A stretch of 64,000 nt of DNA from Gonapodya prolifera JEL478 (lineage: Eukaryota; Monoblepharomycota; Monoblepharidomycetes; Monoblepharidales; Gonapodyaceae). The notes beneath the pieces are model-generated. The model did not search any database. It saw only the letters and a list, made by a program, of their open reading frames with translations, and was not told where the DNA came from. The position numbers and the translations under genes were made by a program. The first letter of the stretch is position 1. The number at the start of each line of letters is the position of its first letter. Shown here piece by piece: positions 45,534 through 56,495 of this stretch. The stretch is taken from assembly GCA_001574975.1 (NCBI GenBank), contig KQ965732.1, positions 868,524-932,523 on the forward strand, read 5' to 3'.

Positions 45534-46678
45534 CTAAATTTTCCATGTGCCGTCTGACAGACCCAACGCGACGAGGTCAAAGTCGGTCGTGGAGATGATG
45601 GTCGTGTCGAAGAGGGCCTGCCGGACGAAGACGTGCAGTTAGATTAGCAAAAATGTCAGCTTGCGAAGCACGGCGCACGGACAAGGGTAAAATAAAGACA
45701 CTCACGGGAAGACGGAACTCGGCGTTGATCTTCTGGTACGCCGGGTCGGCCGCCATATCCACAAAATGGTCTATAGTTGGGTAATGCGCAATCGCGACCT
45801 CGTCCCACCACTTTTGCGCGCGCACAGGCCTCGAGTCCTTGCGTCCCGCTTCTGGGGCCACGACATTTCCCACAATCTTTGCGTTCCCGCCGTGCTTCCC
45901 GCCATGCTCGACGAACCCTTGCCCGTAGCAGTGGTACGACGCCTTGGCATCCTTGTCGCCCGTGAACGCGAGGAGGTTGATTTGGGACACGCTGCCCGTG
46001 TACCCTGACGCGGTGAGGCGCCGGGCGTAGTCGAGCAGGGCGTGGGAGACTTGGAGGTTGCGCGAGTCGGACGAGAGCGAGACTTGGAAAGACGCGGGGT
46101 TGAATGGCAGTGGCCGCGGGTGGGATTTGGCGGCGAGTTGGATGCGCTGGTTTGTTGAGGGGTAGGCTTTCAGGACCCTGTGTAGTGAGGGGGTAGTTGG
46201 TTCAGTTGTAGCAGCAAGAATGAAAGTCCAACAAAGGCTCGACTGGGTCCGTGTTGCGTGTCGTACCTTGAGGGAACACCCGCATGGACCGAGTAGAGCG
46301 ATTCCAATCTGGCCGAAAGTGCGTCGGGCAAGCCCGGACCACCGAGGACCAAGAATGCGACATCGTAGGCTGTATTTATGAGAGCGTCGACGTCGATCCG
46401 GAAACAGGGTACCACGGGCTGTCGAACGCGCGCCGCCCACACGAGCGATTCTCCGGCGGCCACGAGATCCTTGAGAAACTGGATGATTGCATCGTCGGAT
46501 GGGTGAGGCAGTCCTTGGCAGAGGAAGGTATCGGTTAGGGTCGAAGGAACTTTAATTCGGAGCTTGATATGTGCACACCTCTAAGTTTTGCGAGGTACAG
46601 CGTGGCCTGGCGAGAGAGAGAAGCAGATGAATATGCAGCTGTGGCGTTGAGTCTGGAATGACTACTCACCCCTGGCAT
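45534..46678 (-). CDS. DUF1330-like dimeric alpha/beta-barrel protein
   Basis: Five or so minus-strand exons. A 9-nt first coding exon (Met-Pro-Gly) splices to ATLYLAKLRG, then to an exon with FLKDLVAAGESLVWAARV, and to a central part with SVSQINLLAFTGDKDAK and SYHCYGQGFVEHGGKHGG. The C-terminal half WWDEVAIAHYPTIDHFVDM, ADPAYQKINAEFRLPAL, DTTIIST reproduces the DUF1330 pattern of a Trp-Asp strand, a Tyr-Pro helix and a final strand. Proteins of this ferredoxin-like fold dimerise. Many are uncharacterised and some bind or convert small hydrophobic molecules. No catalytic assignment is possible. The start shares a 91-bp divergent promoter with the fasciclin gene. Confidence 0.65.
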
Positions 46679-46769
46679 CGGTGAACTAAACTTTGGTGAC
46701 GGAATCTAATGAGGTTCTGCCGGTTTCAAAAGGAGTGACCGTAGCGCGTCACCCAGTCACCACCCAGAA

Positions 46770-48630
46770 ATGCTCACATCCGTTCTTCTCGCCCTTGCAC
46801 TGCTCTTTGCCCTTCACTCGTCTGCGCTTTCACTCTCGCAAATTTCACTCACTCCCCCCGTCGCCCATCAAAGCGTGTCCGCCTTCAACGGCACCGTCTG
46901 GGACATTCTCAAGGACGACCCGCAGTTCACAAAGGTGGCCAGCCTGATCTGCGACAACGAGACGCTCGTTGACCTTCTCGAAAAGGGAAACGTCACGCTC
47001 TTTGCGCCCAACGACGGTGATTGTGCGCTCCGACTCAGCGCGACAAAGGCGGAGATAACCTCGTTTTTTTTTTCAGATGCGTTCGCCCGCTTCCATCATC
47101 CGATCGGTCCAGAACACAACATTTCCGACGTGAGCTCGAACAAGTTGCCTTCATCCTTCACGCGGACTGGACTCACCTCCGATTCTCGAGGTCCTGCACT
47201 ACCACATCAGCCCCCACATCCTCAACTCCACGCACATCATGAACCGCTCCACGCACCACACCCACGTCATCCCCACACTTTTCCACGAGCACGAGCTCGG
47301 GGGCCGCGCTCAAGTCGTGCGTGTCTTCGAATGGAGCGAGGAGGAGCAGGAGCAGGGGCATGACGTCACCGTGAAAGTGACCCCGGAAGACGACGACGTG
47401 ACCGAGGTCGTCCGTCTTGCGGGGATCGAAAGCAGCGACGCAGATCTTAGAATGGCGCTCGTGAAGTACCTCTACGCCCCCGATCCGGACCTCGATGCAG
47501 CCCTCTTCCGTGTCGGTGTCGATGCAGGTACAACCACGCTCGCATCGCGAAAGAAAAGACCCGCTCTGGTCCTCAACGGATACTCGTACATCAGGCGAGC
47601 AGACTTGCACGCTTCGAACGGCATCGTCCACGAAATTTCTCGGTGGGTGTCGCAAGACCTTTCACTTTCTCGAACCCGCTCAATGCTCGCATTCACATTA
47701 ACCTTCCCACGTTCACTCAACCCCGCCAATTCCTTATCCACTCAAACCCACCAATTCCCCACCCACGTCCCCCGTCCCACTCCCTCATCCTCTCCTCACC
47801 CACAGCGTCCTCACCCTCCCCCCGCACTCCACCACGCTCTTTTACGACATGTTCAAGCACTTTGCCCTCCTTCGTCTCGCAATTCGACGCGCCGAAGTTT
47901 CGGGGACCTGGGACCACACCAGGGGAGCGACGATCATCGCGCCGAGTAATAGGGCGTTTCTCAAGACTGTGGGTGGTGCGGTGGCGGTGGTGGTGCCAGC
48001 GGGTGGACTAGGGATGACGGGACCTCACGCTCACGAACGTCACATCTACCCCCCCGCCCCCCGTCCGCAGTTCACACCCACGCAAATCCACCGCCTCCTC
48101 CGCCGCTCCTCGCACCACCTCCTTCGCGCTATCCTGCTCTCACACATCATTGTGGATGCCGGGCCCGTCTACGAGAGCGAGATATGGCGCGCGCACCGGG
48201 AAGGGATGAACGTCACCGTGACGACGGCCACGGGGGGGGCTGTTACGGCGAGAGTGGGGGGGGGGAAGGTGAGATGAGATGGGGGGCGGGTGGGAGTGGA
48301 AGTGGAGTGGAGTGGCTGATGGGGTTTTTGTTGGTGTAGGTGATGCTGGACCTTGTGGATATGGGTGATGGGTCCGAGTGGGGCGAGTCGCGTGGAGGGG
48401 ATGGTCGTAAGCACGGGGACCACAGCGGACATGGCGGGCATGGCGGACACGGTGGACATGGCGGTCACAAGGGACACCACGGTCACCACGGGCACGACGG
48501 ACACAAACACCACAACCCGCACTCTGAGCCCTCCCAGGTCGTGTTCTCGGACGTTCCGGTCGCCAACGGGGTCGTGCACGTCGTCGATCGCGTTCTTGTG
48601 CCGGAGTGGGTGTGGGATGAGCTTGCGTAG
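46770..48630 (+). CDS. Secreted fasciclin (FAS1) domain protein with His/Gly-rich insert
   Basis: Begins with a clear signal peptide (SVLLALALLFALHSSALSL). The first FAS1-type block reads TVWDILKDDPQFTKVASLI and VTLFAPND, with the second half (LHYHISPHIL) on the next exon. A second block includes IRRADLHASNGIVHEISR, TIIAPSNRAFLKT, LRAILLSHIIVDAG and the final VVFSDVPVANGVVHVVDRV, the classic FAS1 end motif. The last exon contains a run of GHG/GHH triplets between about 48415 and 48520 with some 25 His residues, a likely metal-binding loop. FAS1 proteins mediate adhesion at cell surfaces or in the wall. No GPI or membrane anchor is visible. Five to six exons are needed; some boundaries in 47640-48070 are approximate. 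Confidence 0.75.
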
Positions 48631-48734
48631 GGGAGTGGAGCAAGAGCGGGAAGAGAGGGGGAGGAGGGGCGTGGCGCGGGTTCGTTTCTTGCGAAAAAAA
48701 TGCTGGCGCAAATCGCAATTTGTAATGCACGTGC

Positions 48735-48840
48735 ACTTTGAATCACAATTTTCAATGTTCGCAAATATTCGGAAATCACACAAAGTCTCAATCCACCGTC
48801 GCAATAATCAACACGCCCTGCGAATCAATCTCCGCATCAC
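48735..48840 (-). pseudogene. Duplicated 3' end of the methyltransferase gene (fragment)
   Basis: Read on the minus strand, the last codons (E-I-D-S-Q-G-V-L-I-I-A-T-V-D, stop) and some downstream bases (CTTTGAATCACAATTTTCAA on the plus strand) resemble the end and 3' flank of the methyltransferase gene at 49780-49900 (E-I-D-W-Q-G-V-L-I-L-A-T-V-D, stop). Nothing further upstream of the gene is duplicated here, so this is a relic of a larger duplication. Confidence 0.6.
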
Positions 48841-49847
48841 ATCTGCGATAAGCGGTTGAGTCTTTCTCGTGTTTGACTCATCGTGTGATCCGTGGGGCGG
48901 ACCATGAAGGTGTGAATGCTCTGCCGTGGTGCTCGCAGACTCTGCCCATTGCTCCCCTCAGTCTCCAATCGCAGTTTCCTTCCCTCTCTTGTAATGCGAC
49001 ATATCCCTCGTACACTGCACGCACGCTGTTGGAAGAGCAACACGACTCATTTGGCATTTATTTCACAATCGCGTATGAGGCACAACACCCAGCCGTATGC
49101 AGACCCGACGTTGCATACTTGAGATTAAAACAAATAGCTATGGTTGCGCTCTTGTACCAACGTCAATACCTTCTTGTAAAGATCTACCCGTGTTTGGCGG
49201 GAAACATGATTCGAGCGTAACAGAGAACCATTCGTTGTAAGACAGGTTTACATGGATACCACTGTTCTGAATTCGTCTTCTTAGGGCAACCCATTCCTGC
49301 CCCATTACATAAATGGAATATTACCATAAACGGTAACTCGTATAGTAAGCATCAAGTGTGTTCCCGACGCGGTGCCAACATGCAACCGTGTAAGGACGTA
49401 TGCAGGAAAGTGTTTGCAGCGCATTCCCCTCATGATTTTCAGATTTTCTCGCTCCACCTAGACCGCACTTACCGCACCTGGCGCTCCATGATGGTTTTGT
49501 TACATCGTGGCGCAAAGGGAAACTAACATAAAAGGGGGACCGTTTTGCAATGTATTAATGTATTGATTAGAATATACATCTGAGAGCAATGAAACGAGAG
49601 GTGTGAATGAATTCAGACTTCGAGGAACTGAAGCAGAAGCTCCATCGTAAGCTTCTTCTCCTCACATCTTCGCCCAGTTACCGAAGCCCATTCGTATAAC
49701 ACTCTGAGAGTCCATTATATGCACGCGACTAAGAATGTTTCTTGGCGAGTGCTGCCACGAAAGCATCTCGCAAGTATCAAGTTCCTTTGAAATCACAATA
49801 AATTTTCAATCCACCTCACGATGGTTACAAGTGTCCACAAATAAAAT
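48841..49847. other. Intergenic stretch, no gene seen
   Basis: AT-richer than the flanking genes. Frames of 60-115 residues on both strands lack motifs. The part close to 49790 is the 3' flank of the methyltransferase gene and matches the relic at 48735-48787. Confidence 0.5.
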
Positions 49848-51335
49848 CTAATCCACTGTCGCCAATATCAACACGCCCTGCCAATCAATCTCCACCATCT
49901 TATCCGGTCCTCCCAGCACTCGTTCGAACTCGGCCACGAGGGTGTCTGCGGGGTCGGGTTTCCCGGCGTTCTTGGGGTCGTGCACCCACCCGTTGTACGC
50001 GGACCAGGTCCGCACGTAGGATTTGAATGCGGGAAGGGGGAGGTCGAGGTCGATGAGCGTGCCGTGCGTGGGGGAGGGGAAGTGGATTCTGGGGTGGAGG
50101 CGGTGAGGGGGTGGGTGGAAGGCGGAAGGAGGAAGGAGGAAGGAGGATGGTGAGTGGTAAGTGGTGAGGGAGGCGACGAGGGACAAGGAGAAGAACGAGT
50201 ACCTTTTTTGCTCGCGGAAGGGAAACGTGACGGACTCGTATCGGTTCTCCAAGATCTCGCGGCCAGGTTCCCAACTAGCGTCGAGTCGGCGATGCAACAC
50301 GTCAGGTTGTCAGGTGACCAACATTGAATGCCAAATGGCACTGTGACAGGATGGTGACACACTCACTAGGGTCCCACTTGTCCCTCGCCCCTGCCGTAAG
50401 CCGTATCCCGCAGAACCTGCGTCAAGTGCGCGTTGTTGCGCACGTGCGCGAGTGCGTAGCCCCAGATCGCGATCGTGCCGTTGGGACGGAGGATGCGGCG
50501 GGCTTCCCTGCGTGAGCGGGGTGTGACGGTCAGAACTCGAGGGACTCGCATCCAGTGGACATGCCAGTCCGCGAAGAGTATTCCGCTCTGCGGTGTATTT
50601 GCCTCTGGCGTGAATATGCGCTCCGCGCTTTAAATGCCGCTTCGCGGCAAGTAATCCGCCTCCGACGATGGCCTCGGTCAGCGCTATCGCGCTTAGGCCT
50701 CGCGCCTCGTTGCGCTCACTCCGCTCTGTGACCTACCTGACAAACGCCTCGACATCAAACCAATGCGCACACTGCGCCGCGGTGACCAAATCGACCGAGT
50801 GGTCCTCTACAGGCACGCTCTTCTCACTCCCGACACTGTACGACACGTTGTCCGCACGAGCAGCGGAGGAGAGCATCTTCTCCGAGGGGTCGACACCGAG
50901 CGCGGTGGCAAAGTGGCGGGAAAGGGGGATGGTGGCTTGGCCTGTGCCGCAGCTGGTGGGAGGTGGACGGGGGGGAGGACGGAACGTGGTTGGCATAACG
51001 CATGCGCGTGTGAGAAGAGGAAGAGGAAGAGAAGAGTGCGATTGATAGGAGACACCAACGCACCCAAGGTCCACGACGCGATTCCATCCTGGAGTGGCCT
51101 TTGCCGCGGCGGTGGATGCGGGTTGTCCCCCATTCTTTGGAAACTTTGCTGCATGGAAGTCGATCACAAGATTGTACAGGTTGCTGGTGTAAGTGGGGCG
51201 AGATTTGGCGTCTGCGGTGGCGTGGATGGGCGATTGAGCGAGTGCGAGAGTGTGGAATGGCGAATGCAATTGAATTGACAGAGCGAGATACTCACACGCG
51301 TCGGCTGCGAACGTCGGCGCGCGGAAGGCGGACAT
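49848..51335 (-). CDS. Class I SAM-dependent methyltransferase, trans-aconitate methyltransferase-like
   Basis: Minus-strand gene with about six exons. Exon 1 (51335-51296) reads MSAFRAPTFAADA and splices to YAKSRPTYTSNLYNLVIDFH, the usual start of Tmt1-type enzymes. Then come the SAM-binding VVDLGC/GTGQAT (split by an intron), ALGVDPSEKMLSSA, VPVEDHSVDLVTAAQCAHWF, and EARRILRPNGTIAIWGYAL. The C-terminal part has YESVTFPF, YVRTWSAYNGWV and IDWQGVLILATVD, stop at 49848. These match the fungal methyltransferase group that includes trans-aconitate 3-methyltransferase. The substrate is not certain because several small acids and crotonobetaine-type relatives share the fold. One intron (about 50515-50735) is unusually long for this gene and contains a hairpin repeat. 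Confidence 0.8.
50663..50725 (+). repeat. Intronic hairpin repeat, copy 2
   Basis: Inside a methyltransferase intron. GCCTCGGTCAGCGC is followed by CGCTTAGGCCTCG and a GC-rich end, aligning to 8083-8024 read in reverse. Immediately upstream are more short palindromes (for example GCCGCTTCGCGGC). Confidence 0.6.
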
Positions 51336-52049
51336 TGCAATCTGCAGTCGGATGCAAACGGAGTGGGAGTGCAGGTGTTATGTACCTGCCGGTGAGTTTG
51401 CTTCCGTGGTCGAAAGTCGACGTGTCCACAGCGAACAAGCCACGCTCGGAATCTTTTCGTGGAAAATCAGCTTCCGCTTCTGTTCCGATTGTGCACGTGT
51501 AGATGAATTGGCGGGTGGCGTGGTGATGCATCGTGGCAAGGTGAGGCCAAGGGCCAAGGTAGCGCGCAACGAAATGACGCCCAAGTAAGGTCCAAACATG
51601 ACGTTAAATTTGAAATATCGGGACAAAGCCCGAGCTCGCCCATATCGAGTTGGACACTGTTACTCAGGACTGGTGGGCATGCGTGTGTTTGGTTCAACTG
51701 GACTGCATCAAGCTACCACTGCGCTCTTTGTGAGCTACAGGGTCGCAATTTATTAACTGTTCGATAATACGTAACGCTGCAAAGGAGCTGTGTGTCATGG
51801 TTCCGAGGTGCATCACGTCCATCTCCACCTACAAGTCGAGTGCGGTTTTGGGTTCTTTTATCGAGCCACAATAAAGGTCCAAACTTTTGCTTCGGGTGTG
51901 TGCTTCGTGTTTTCTCGGGTGTCGGAGGTTCCTGCCTGCCATTCCATTCCAATTGTACATACATCCATACCTGCGCGTGACCAAAGCCGCGTCTCGTCTC
52001 TTGGTGACGTGGGTTTGCACAGTCGAATCCACCACGCAATCGGACCCCG

Positions 52050-55000
52050 ATGGCGGCCAGGATCGGTGCAGCATTGGGCACCTCGGCCGTCGATGCACTC
52101 CTTCGAGCCACGCCCGGCGGAGTGCAAGGAATCGCGAGGTTAGATCGTGCCAGCTGTGGTGGTGGTCGAACAAAAGCAATGTGCCTTGCGGCGTCTGCAT
52201 CTGGGTCAATCAGAGGGTATGGCACGGAAGGAAGAGGCAGAAGTCACTCGAGGTCGAGGTCCAAGGCCGAGGGAGGAGACGATGCGCGGATGCAAGGGAG
52301 AGCGGGGACTGCACTGGAACATCGCTTTGAGGCTTTCGAGGCGCGGTCGGTGAGTGGATATAGCACGGAAAGAAGAGGCACAAGTCAGTCGGAGACCACC
52401 ATGGCCAAGGGCGAAGGCGGAGACGGTGATGCACAGATGCAAGGGGGAGAGGTTTGGACTACTCTTCAACATCACTCCCTTGAACATGGACAGACGAGGC
52501 CGGCTGGCTTCTACTCGAGCAAATCCGCGTTGACTACGAAGACGGAAAAGTCATCACCTGCACCCGACTCCTTCCAGCCAGACGAAGACGGCAGCAACCC
52601 AGGCACCGCCCAAAGCCTACCGTCGCCGCACTCCCCCGCGGAGCGCCAGATCGCGCGCGCGCTCGCGCCGGACACGCGCGACGTCGTGGGCGCTCTTCGC
52701 ATCTACGCGGACGCGCTCGCGCGGTACGACGACGACCCCCACCTGGCGCACTCCTCCGCCGTTCCTCCCTCGGAATTCGTCGGCAAGGTGAATTGGGTGT
52801 GGGAGCACAAGAAGTACCACCAGGCGTTTCCGCTCACCCGGTTCTTGGTCACGAGGCTGGTCTGGTTCGGGCACGTCAATGACGCGTTTAGCGTCGTCAT
52901 TGCGAGGCTGGACCATCTCGAGCGCGTTCTCAAGGCGGGGCTCGCGGCAAAGAAAAAAGACGTACCCAGCGGACTCTCGCCCTCCACACGGCCCGGATCT
53001 CTGCTCTCACTCGTCCCAAAACCACCGTCGGGCCCGCCTCTCCCCCTCCCCGCCGAGTACCCAAACCTGAACCTCCCGGACGTCCCACCCCACATTCCGC
53101 TCAACATACTCACGCTCTACATTATGCATCAGACGTTGCCTCACTTTTTCCTCGCAAAGTTCAGAAACCTCACTCCATCCGCCGCCTCATCCCAACTCTT
53201 CCACGCGATCCTGTACCGCACACTCGAGCTGCAGCCTCTTGTCGACGCGTTCGGAGACGACCTACCCGACCGATCGCACGTCTACGTCCTCGCAAACCCG
53301 TTCCGCTCCTTCCCGCTGCAAGACCTGGCGACATCGCTTTCGAAATCCGCCACCGCCGCCACCACTGCCATTGCCACCGCCCCTGCCACCGCCTCCGCCA
53401 CCCTCCTCCCCCTCCGCGCCCTCATTTCCTGCGCGCGCTCTCTCCACGACACGCCAATCGTGGACGCGAAGGGCGTGCGCTGCGTCACCCCGTCCGAGGC
53501 GACCAACCTTGAACTCGCCCATGCCGAACGCATGCTCGTCAAGGCGCTTGTGGCCCATGGTGAATCGGACGTGGCCGCGCGCGAGGCGCAAATCGCGATG
53601 AAGAGAATGCTCAGGAGTGCAGCCATAGAAACGAGACGAAGCGAAAGACGGCGGCATATGTCCGCCACTACCACCCCCCCCAATCCCATTCACGTCCGCC
53701 ATGCACACCCACCGCGACGTCCCACAGTGAGCATTTTGGGCCTGAAAGTGCCCGCTCCGTCACTTGAAACTCCCATCGCCGAATCGTACCAGCTGCCTTC
53801 CTTTCCTCCACTCCCTGCCCGTCAATCCGCCGTTGCGTACCACCTCATCCGCCTCCTCTCCACGTCCGCCACACCACTCACCGCCGTGAATCTGTTCTGC
53901 ACAGCGTACGAGTTGTGGCTCCGCGAGATGGGGTGGTGGAACGACCTCCAGCTGGGGCGTCTGGATCTGGATGTTGCCGTGCCAATGCCAGACTGGGCCG
54001 AGGACAAGTTCCAATTCTCCCCGGACCCAGCACATCTTTCGGCCTTGGGAATGGCCTTGCTCGCCATGTCGCAACCTGCCACTGCGCTCCGCCTCTTCCT
54101 TCTCCGCACGCGCGTGCCCGACTTAAGACCGCGACCTGCCGACATGGCCACGTTCCTGTGTCACCCCACCGTCCTCCTCCCGTCTCTTCCCCAACCTGCG
54201 CCATCCTACAACCAAGCGGTCAGACTTCTCGCTACTTTGGGCTACTCGAACGATCCCGAGGTCTGGTCCTCGATCCTCCGCCATCTCGTTGAAGACATCC
54301 CCAATAGCCGCCCGGCGCGCGTCCGTGCCGTCGTGGCCCTCGTGGCCCGACACGGAATCGTCCTCGACAGCAGCGCTACCCGGGCCATGTTGGAATACTC
54401 AATTGTACGCGGGAGAGCATGGGAGGCTGCGTCATGGGTTGAGAAATGGGACAGGAACGTACAAATCGCTCTTGCGACGCGGTTCGTCGTGGTTGTGAGG
54501 CAAGCGATCGAGAACGTGCAGCAGGGCCGTCCTCTCCGTGTGGGGAAGGCGGCCGACGAGGACGAGGAGGAAGGCGACCGAGACCTGAACACCCTCATCG
54601 CCACCACCAAGACCCTCCATTCCCGCTTGCTCAAGATTCGAGCTCGTACTCCAGGTGCGCCGGACCTCTCCTACTTCACCTCTCTTCTCCAGGTTGCAGC
54701 GAGGTCGGATGATCCCACCTGGTCCTCTGCCATTCTCAGGGAGATGAAGCAGCGCGGTGTGAAGCCCGACGCCTGGGCATTCCACGCGGCTCTTGAAGGG
54801 ATATCCCGGGTGGGAGACGTGGAGGGCGCCAGGAAAGTGGTTGCAAAGTTGGAGAAGACCGGGGGGGCAGGATTGATTGGCTGGACTCATCTGGTACAAA
54901 CGTATGTCAAAAGGGGGGATATGGTGGGCGCAGAGAGGGCAGCGCGTCAAGGGCGCGTGGAAAGCGATCCAGTGGTCGCGACGGTTCTCATAAAAGGCTA

Positions 55001-56354
55001 CAAGGCAGCCGGAAACGCCCACGGAGCAACATCGGTCGTGGCGAATGTTGTTGAGAGCCACGGCCTGGAAGCGCTCGACGTGAGGCTTTTGACGGCCGCT
55101 TGCGGCGCTTTTGCAGACGCTGATAACATCGACGGCTGGCAAAATATTGTGGAACCTGGAATGAATCGCTGGTGGCATGAAGGTCGTATGGACAACAAAG
55201 CGTGTGCTGCAATGGTCGACGCGTCTATCAAAATGAACAACGGAACATCTGTGAGGCGTTGGTGGAACAGATACTGGGAATGGCTGGCCAAGCACAACAA
55301 AAACATTGAAAGAGACACTCTTGAGTGGCCAGATGGCACAATAGTGAACACGGTTTACGGGTTTCTCTTGAAGCATGGAGAATTGGTACCTATGTTGCAA
55401 CCTAGCATTAACGGTGGCGCCGTGTCGTCAGTGAAATTGCTGTTCCCAGAAAAGCTGGGTCCGGCTGACGAATTCATAGCAATGGTTGCGGCGCGTTCCC
55501 CCCGATCAGGGATACCAGATGGCGTAACGTGGAATATGAGAGTGCATCATGTTGGAGTGGTTCAAGGGAGCGCCGAGAGGGCAGAGAAAGAGTTTAACGA
55601 GATGGTTGAAAGTAAGTTTGCTTGAGTGCGCAGTCCCGTGTTTTGCCAGCTCACCAACAAACTGCATCCTGGGTCAGATGGCCGCAAGCCAAACGCCACA
55701 AACTTTTCCACTCTCCTGAACGTTTTTGCCAAATTGGCCAGGAATGACCTCGCGCGATTTTACCTGAAGCGGATGCAAGTGCTGGGGGTGCAACCGGATG
55801 AGCGATGTTTGTCAGCGGTGGTGGAGGCAAACGGAAGGGCAGGAGATGGGCAAGGTGTCCTCGATGCTATCGACGAGCTTCTTGGACACCCAGAAGAATC
55901 CAAATTAAGCTCCCCTTCAGGACCTTTGACGGCCCTCTCGGATGCCGGACTCTCCGTAACATTTGACGCACTTGGTTTCGTTGGGCTGCTTAATCCCGCT
56001 CAGCGGCTGTGGAATGATCTCATCGTGGCAACGTCAGGCCAGAAAAAAATACCCGCAAACGCTGCCGCTTCATACGCGGAGTGTCTAGCCCGCTGTGGAA
56101 ATATTAAAGAAGCGATTTCCTTTCTGGTTGAGGAGTACGAAGATGCTGTCGGAAGCACTGCGGACATGAAATCGTGGGTTGGAGTTGTTGGACTGGCGGA
56201 GAAAGCCGCAAGAGAAGGACGTCTCTCAGAGAAAGAGGCCAAAGACATGTGGAAAATAATGCAGGAAGTGGGGGGTGAACAATTGAAGAGTGACGTACAA
56301 GCTAAGGTACAGTCAGTGAGCAATTCTAGTACTAAGAGTCTCGTAGAAGAGTAA
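52050..56354 (+). CDS. Large PPR/TPR-like helical-repeat protein, probably mitochondrial
   Basis: Two exons (52050-55611 and 55678-56354) encode 1412 residues. The N-terminus is basic, Ser/Ala/Gly-rich and repetitive, suitable for a mitochondrial presequence. The rest is almost wholly helical. PPR-like units are best seen from residue about 870 (YFTSLLQVAARSDDPTWSSA, ILREMKQRGVKPDAWAFHAA, LEGISRVGDVEGARKVV, LVQTYVKRGDMVGAERAA) and again in exon 2 (NATNFSTLLNVFAKL, LKRMQVLGVQPDERCLSAVV, EANGRAGDGQGVLDAI). The KPDxxxF and QPDExxL turns are typical. Such proteins bind organellar RNA in processing or translation. The ordered part is unusually long for fungi, and target RNA cannot be inferred. The upstream start lies 715 bp from the divergent methyltransferase start. 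Confidence 0.75.
52212..52490 (+). repeat. Imperfect tandem duplication in the PPR-like gene N-terminus
   Basis: Two in-frame units of about 140 bp. GGTATGGCACGGAAGGAAGA (from about 52218) corresponds to GATATAGCACGGAAAGAAGA (from about 52357), and both run on to ATGCAAGGG and a CTxxAACATC(A/G)C-like end. The encoded units are GYGTEGRGRSHSRS...RMQG and GYSTERRGTSQSET...QMQG. It lengthens the presequence-like region. Confidence 0.65.
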
Positions 56355-56495
56355 AGCTATACCCGTCGTTGCTTTATGTATATACCGTTTGAATGATTTA
56401 TCCCTTGTGGGCGTGGGAGAAGAAGAAAAAAGGATGCATTGACACCCTGATCGAATTGAAAACTCCGGCGATATAAATGTACTCTTTCTGAGAGC

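Noticed and set aside
54432-55400. 322-residue minus-strand open frame
   Set aside because: Lies fully antisense to the PPR-like exon, whose frame has clear helical repeats; no family motif in the antisense.
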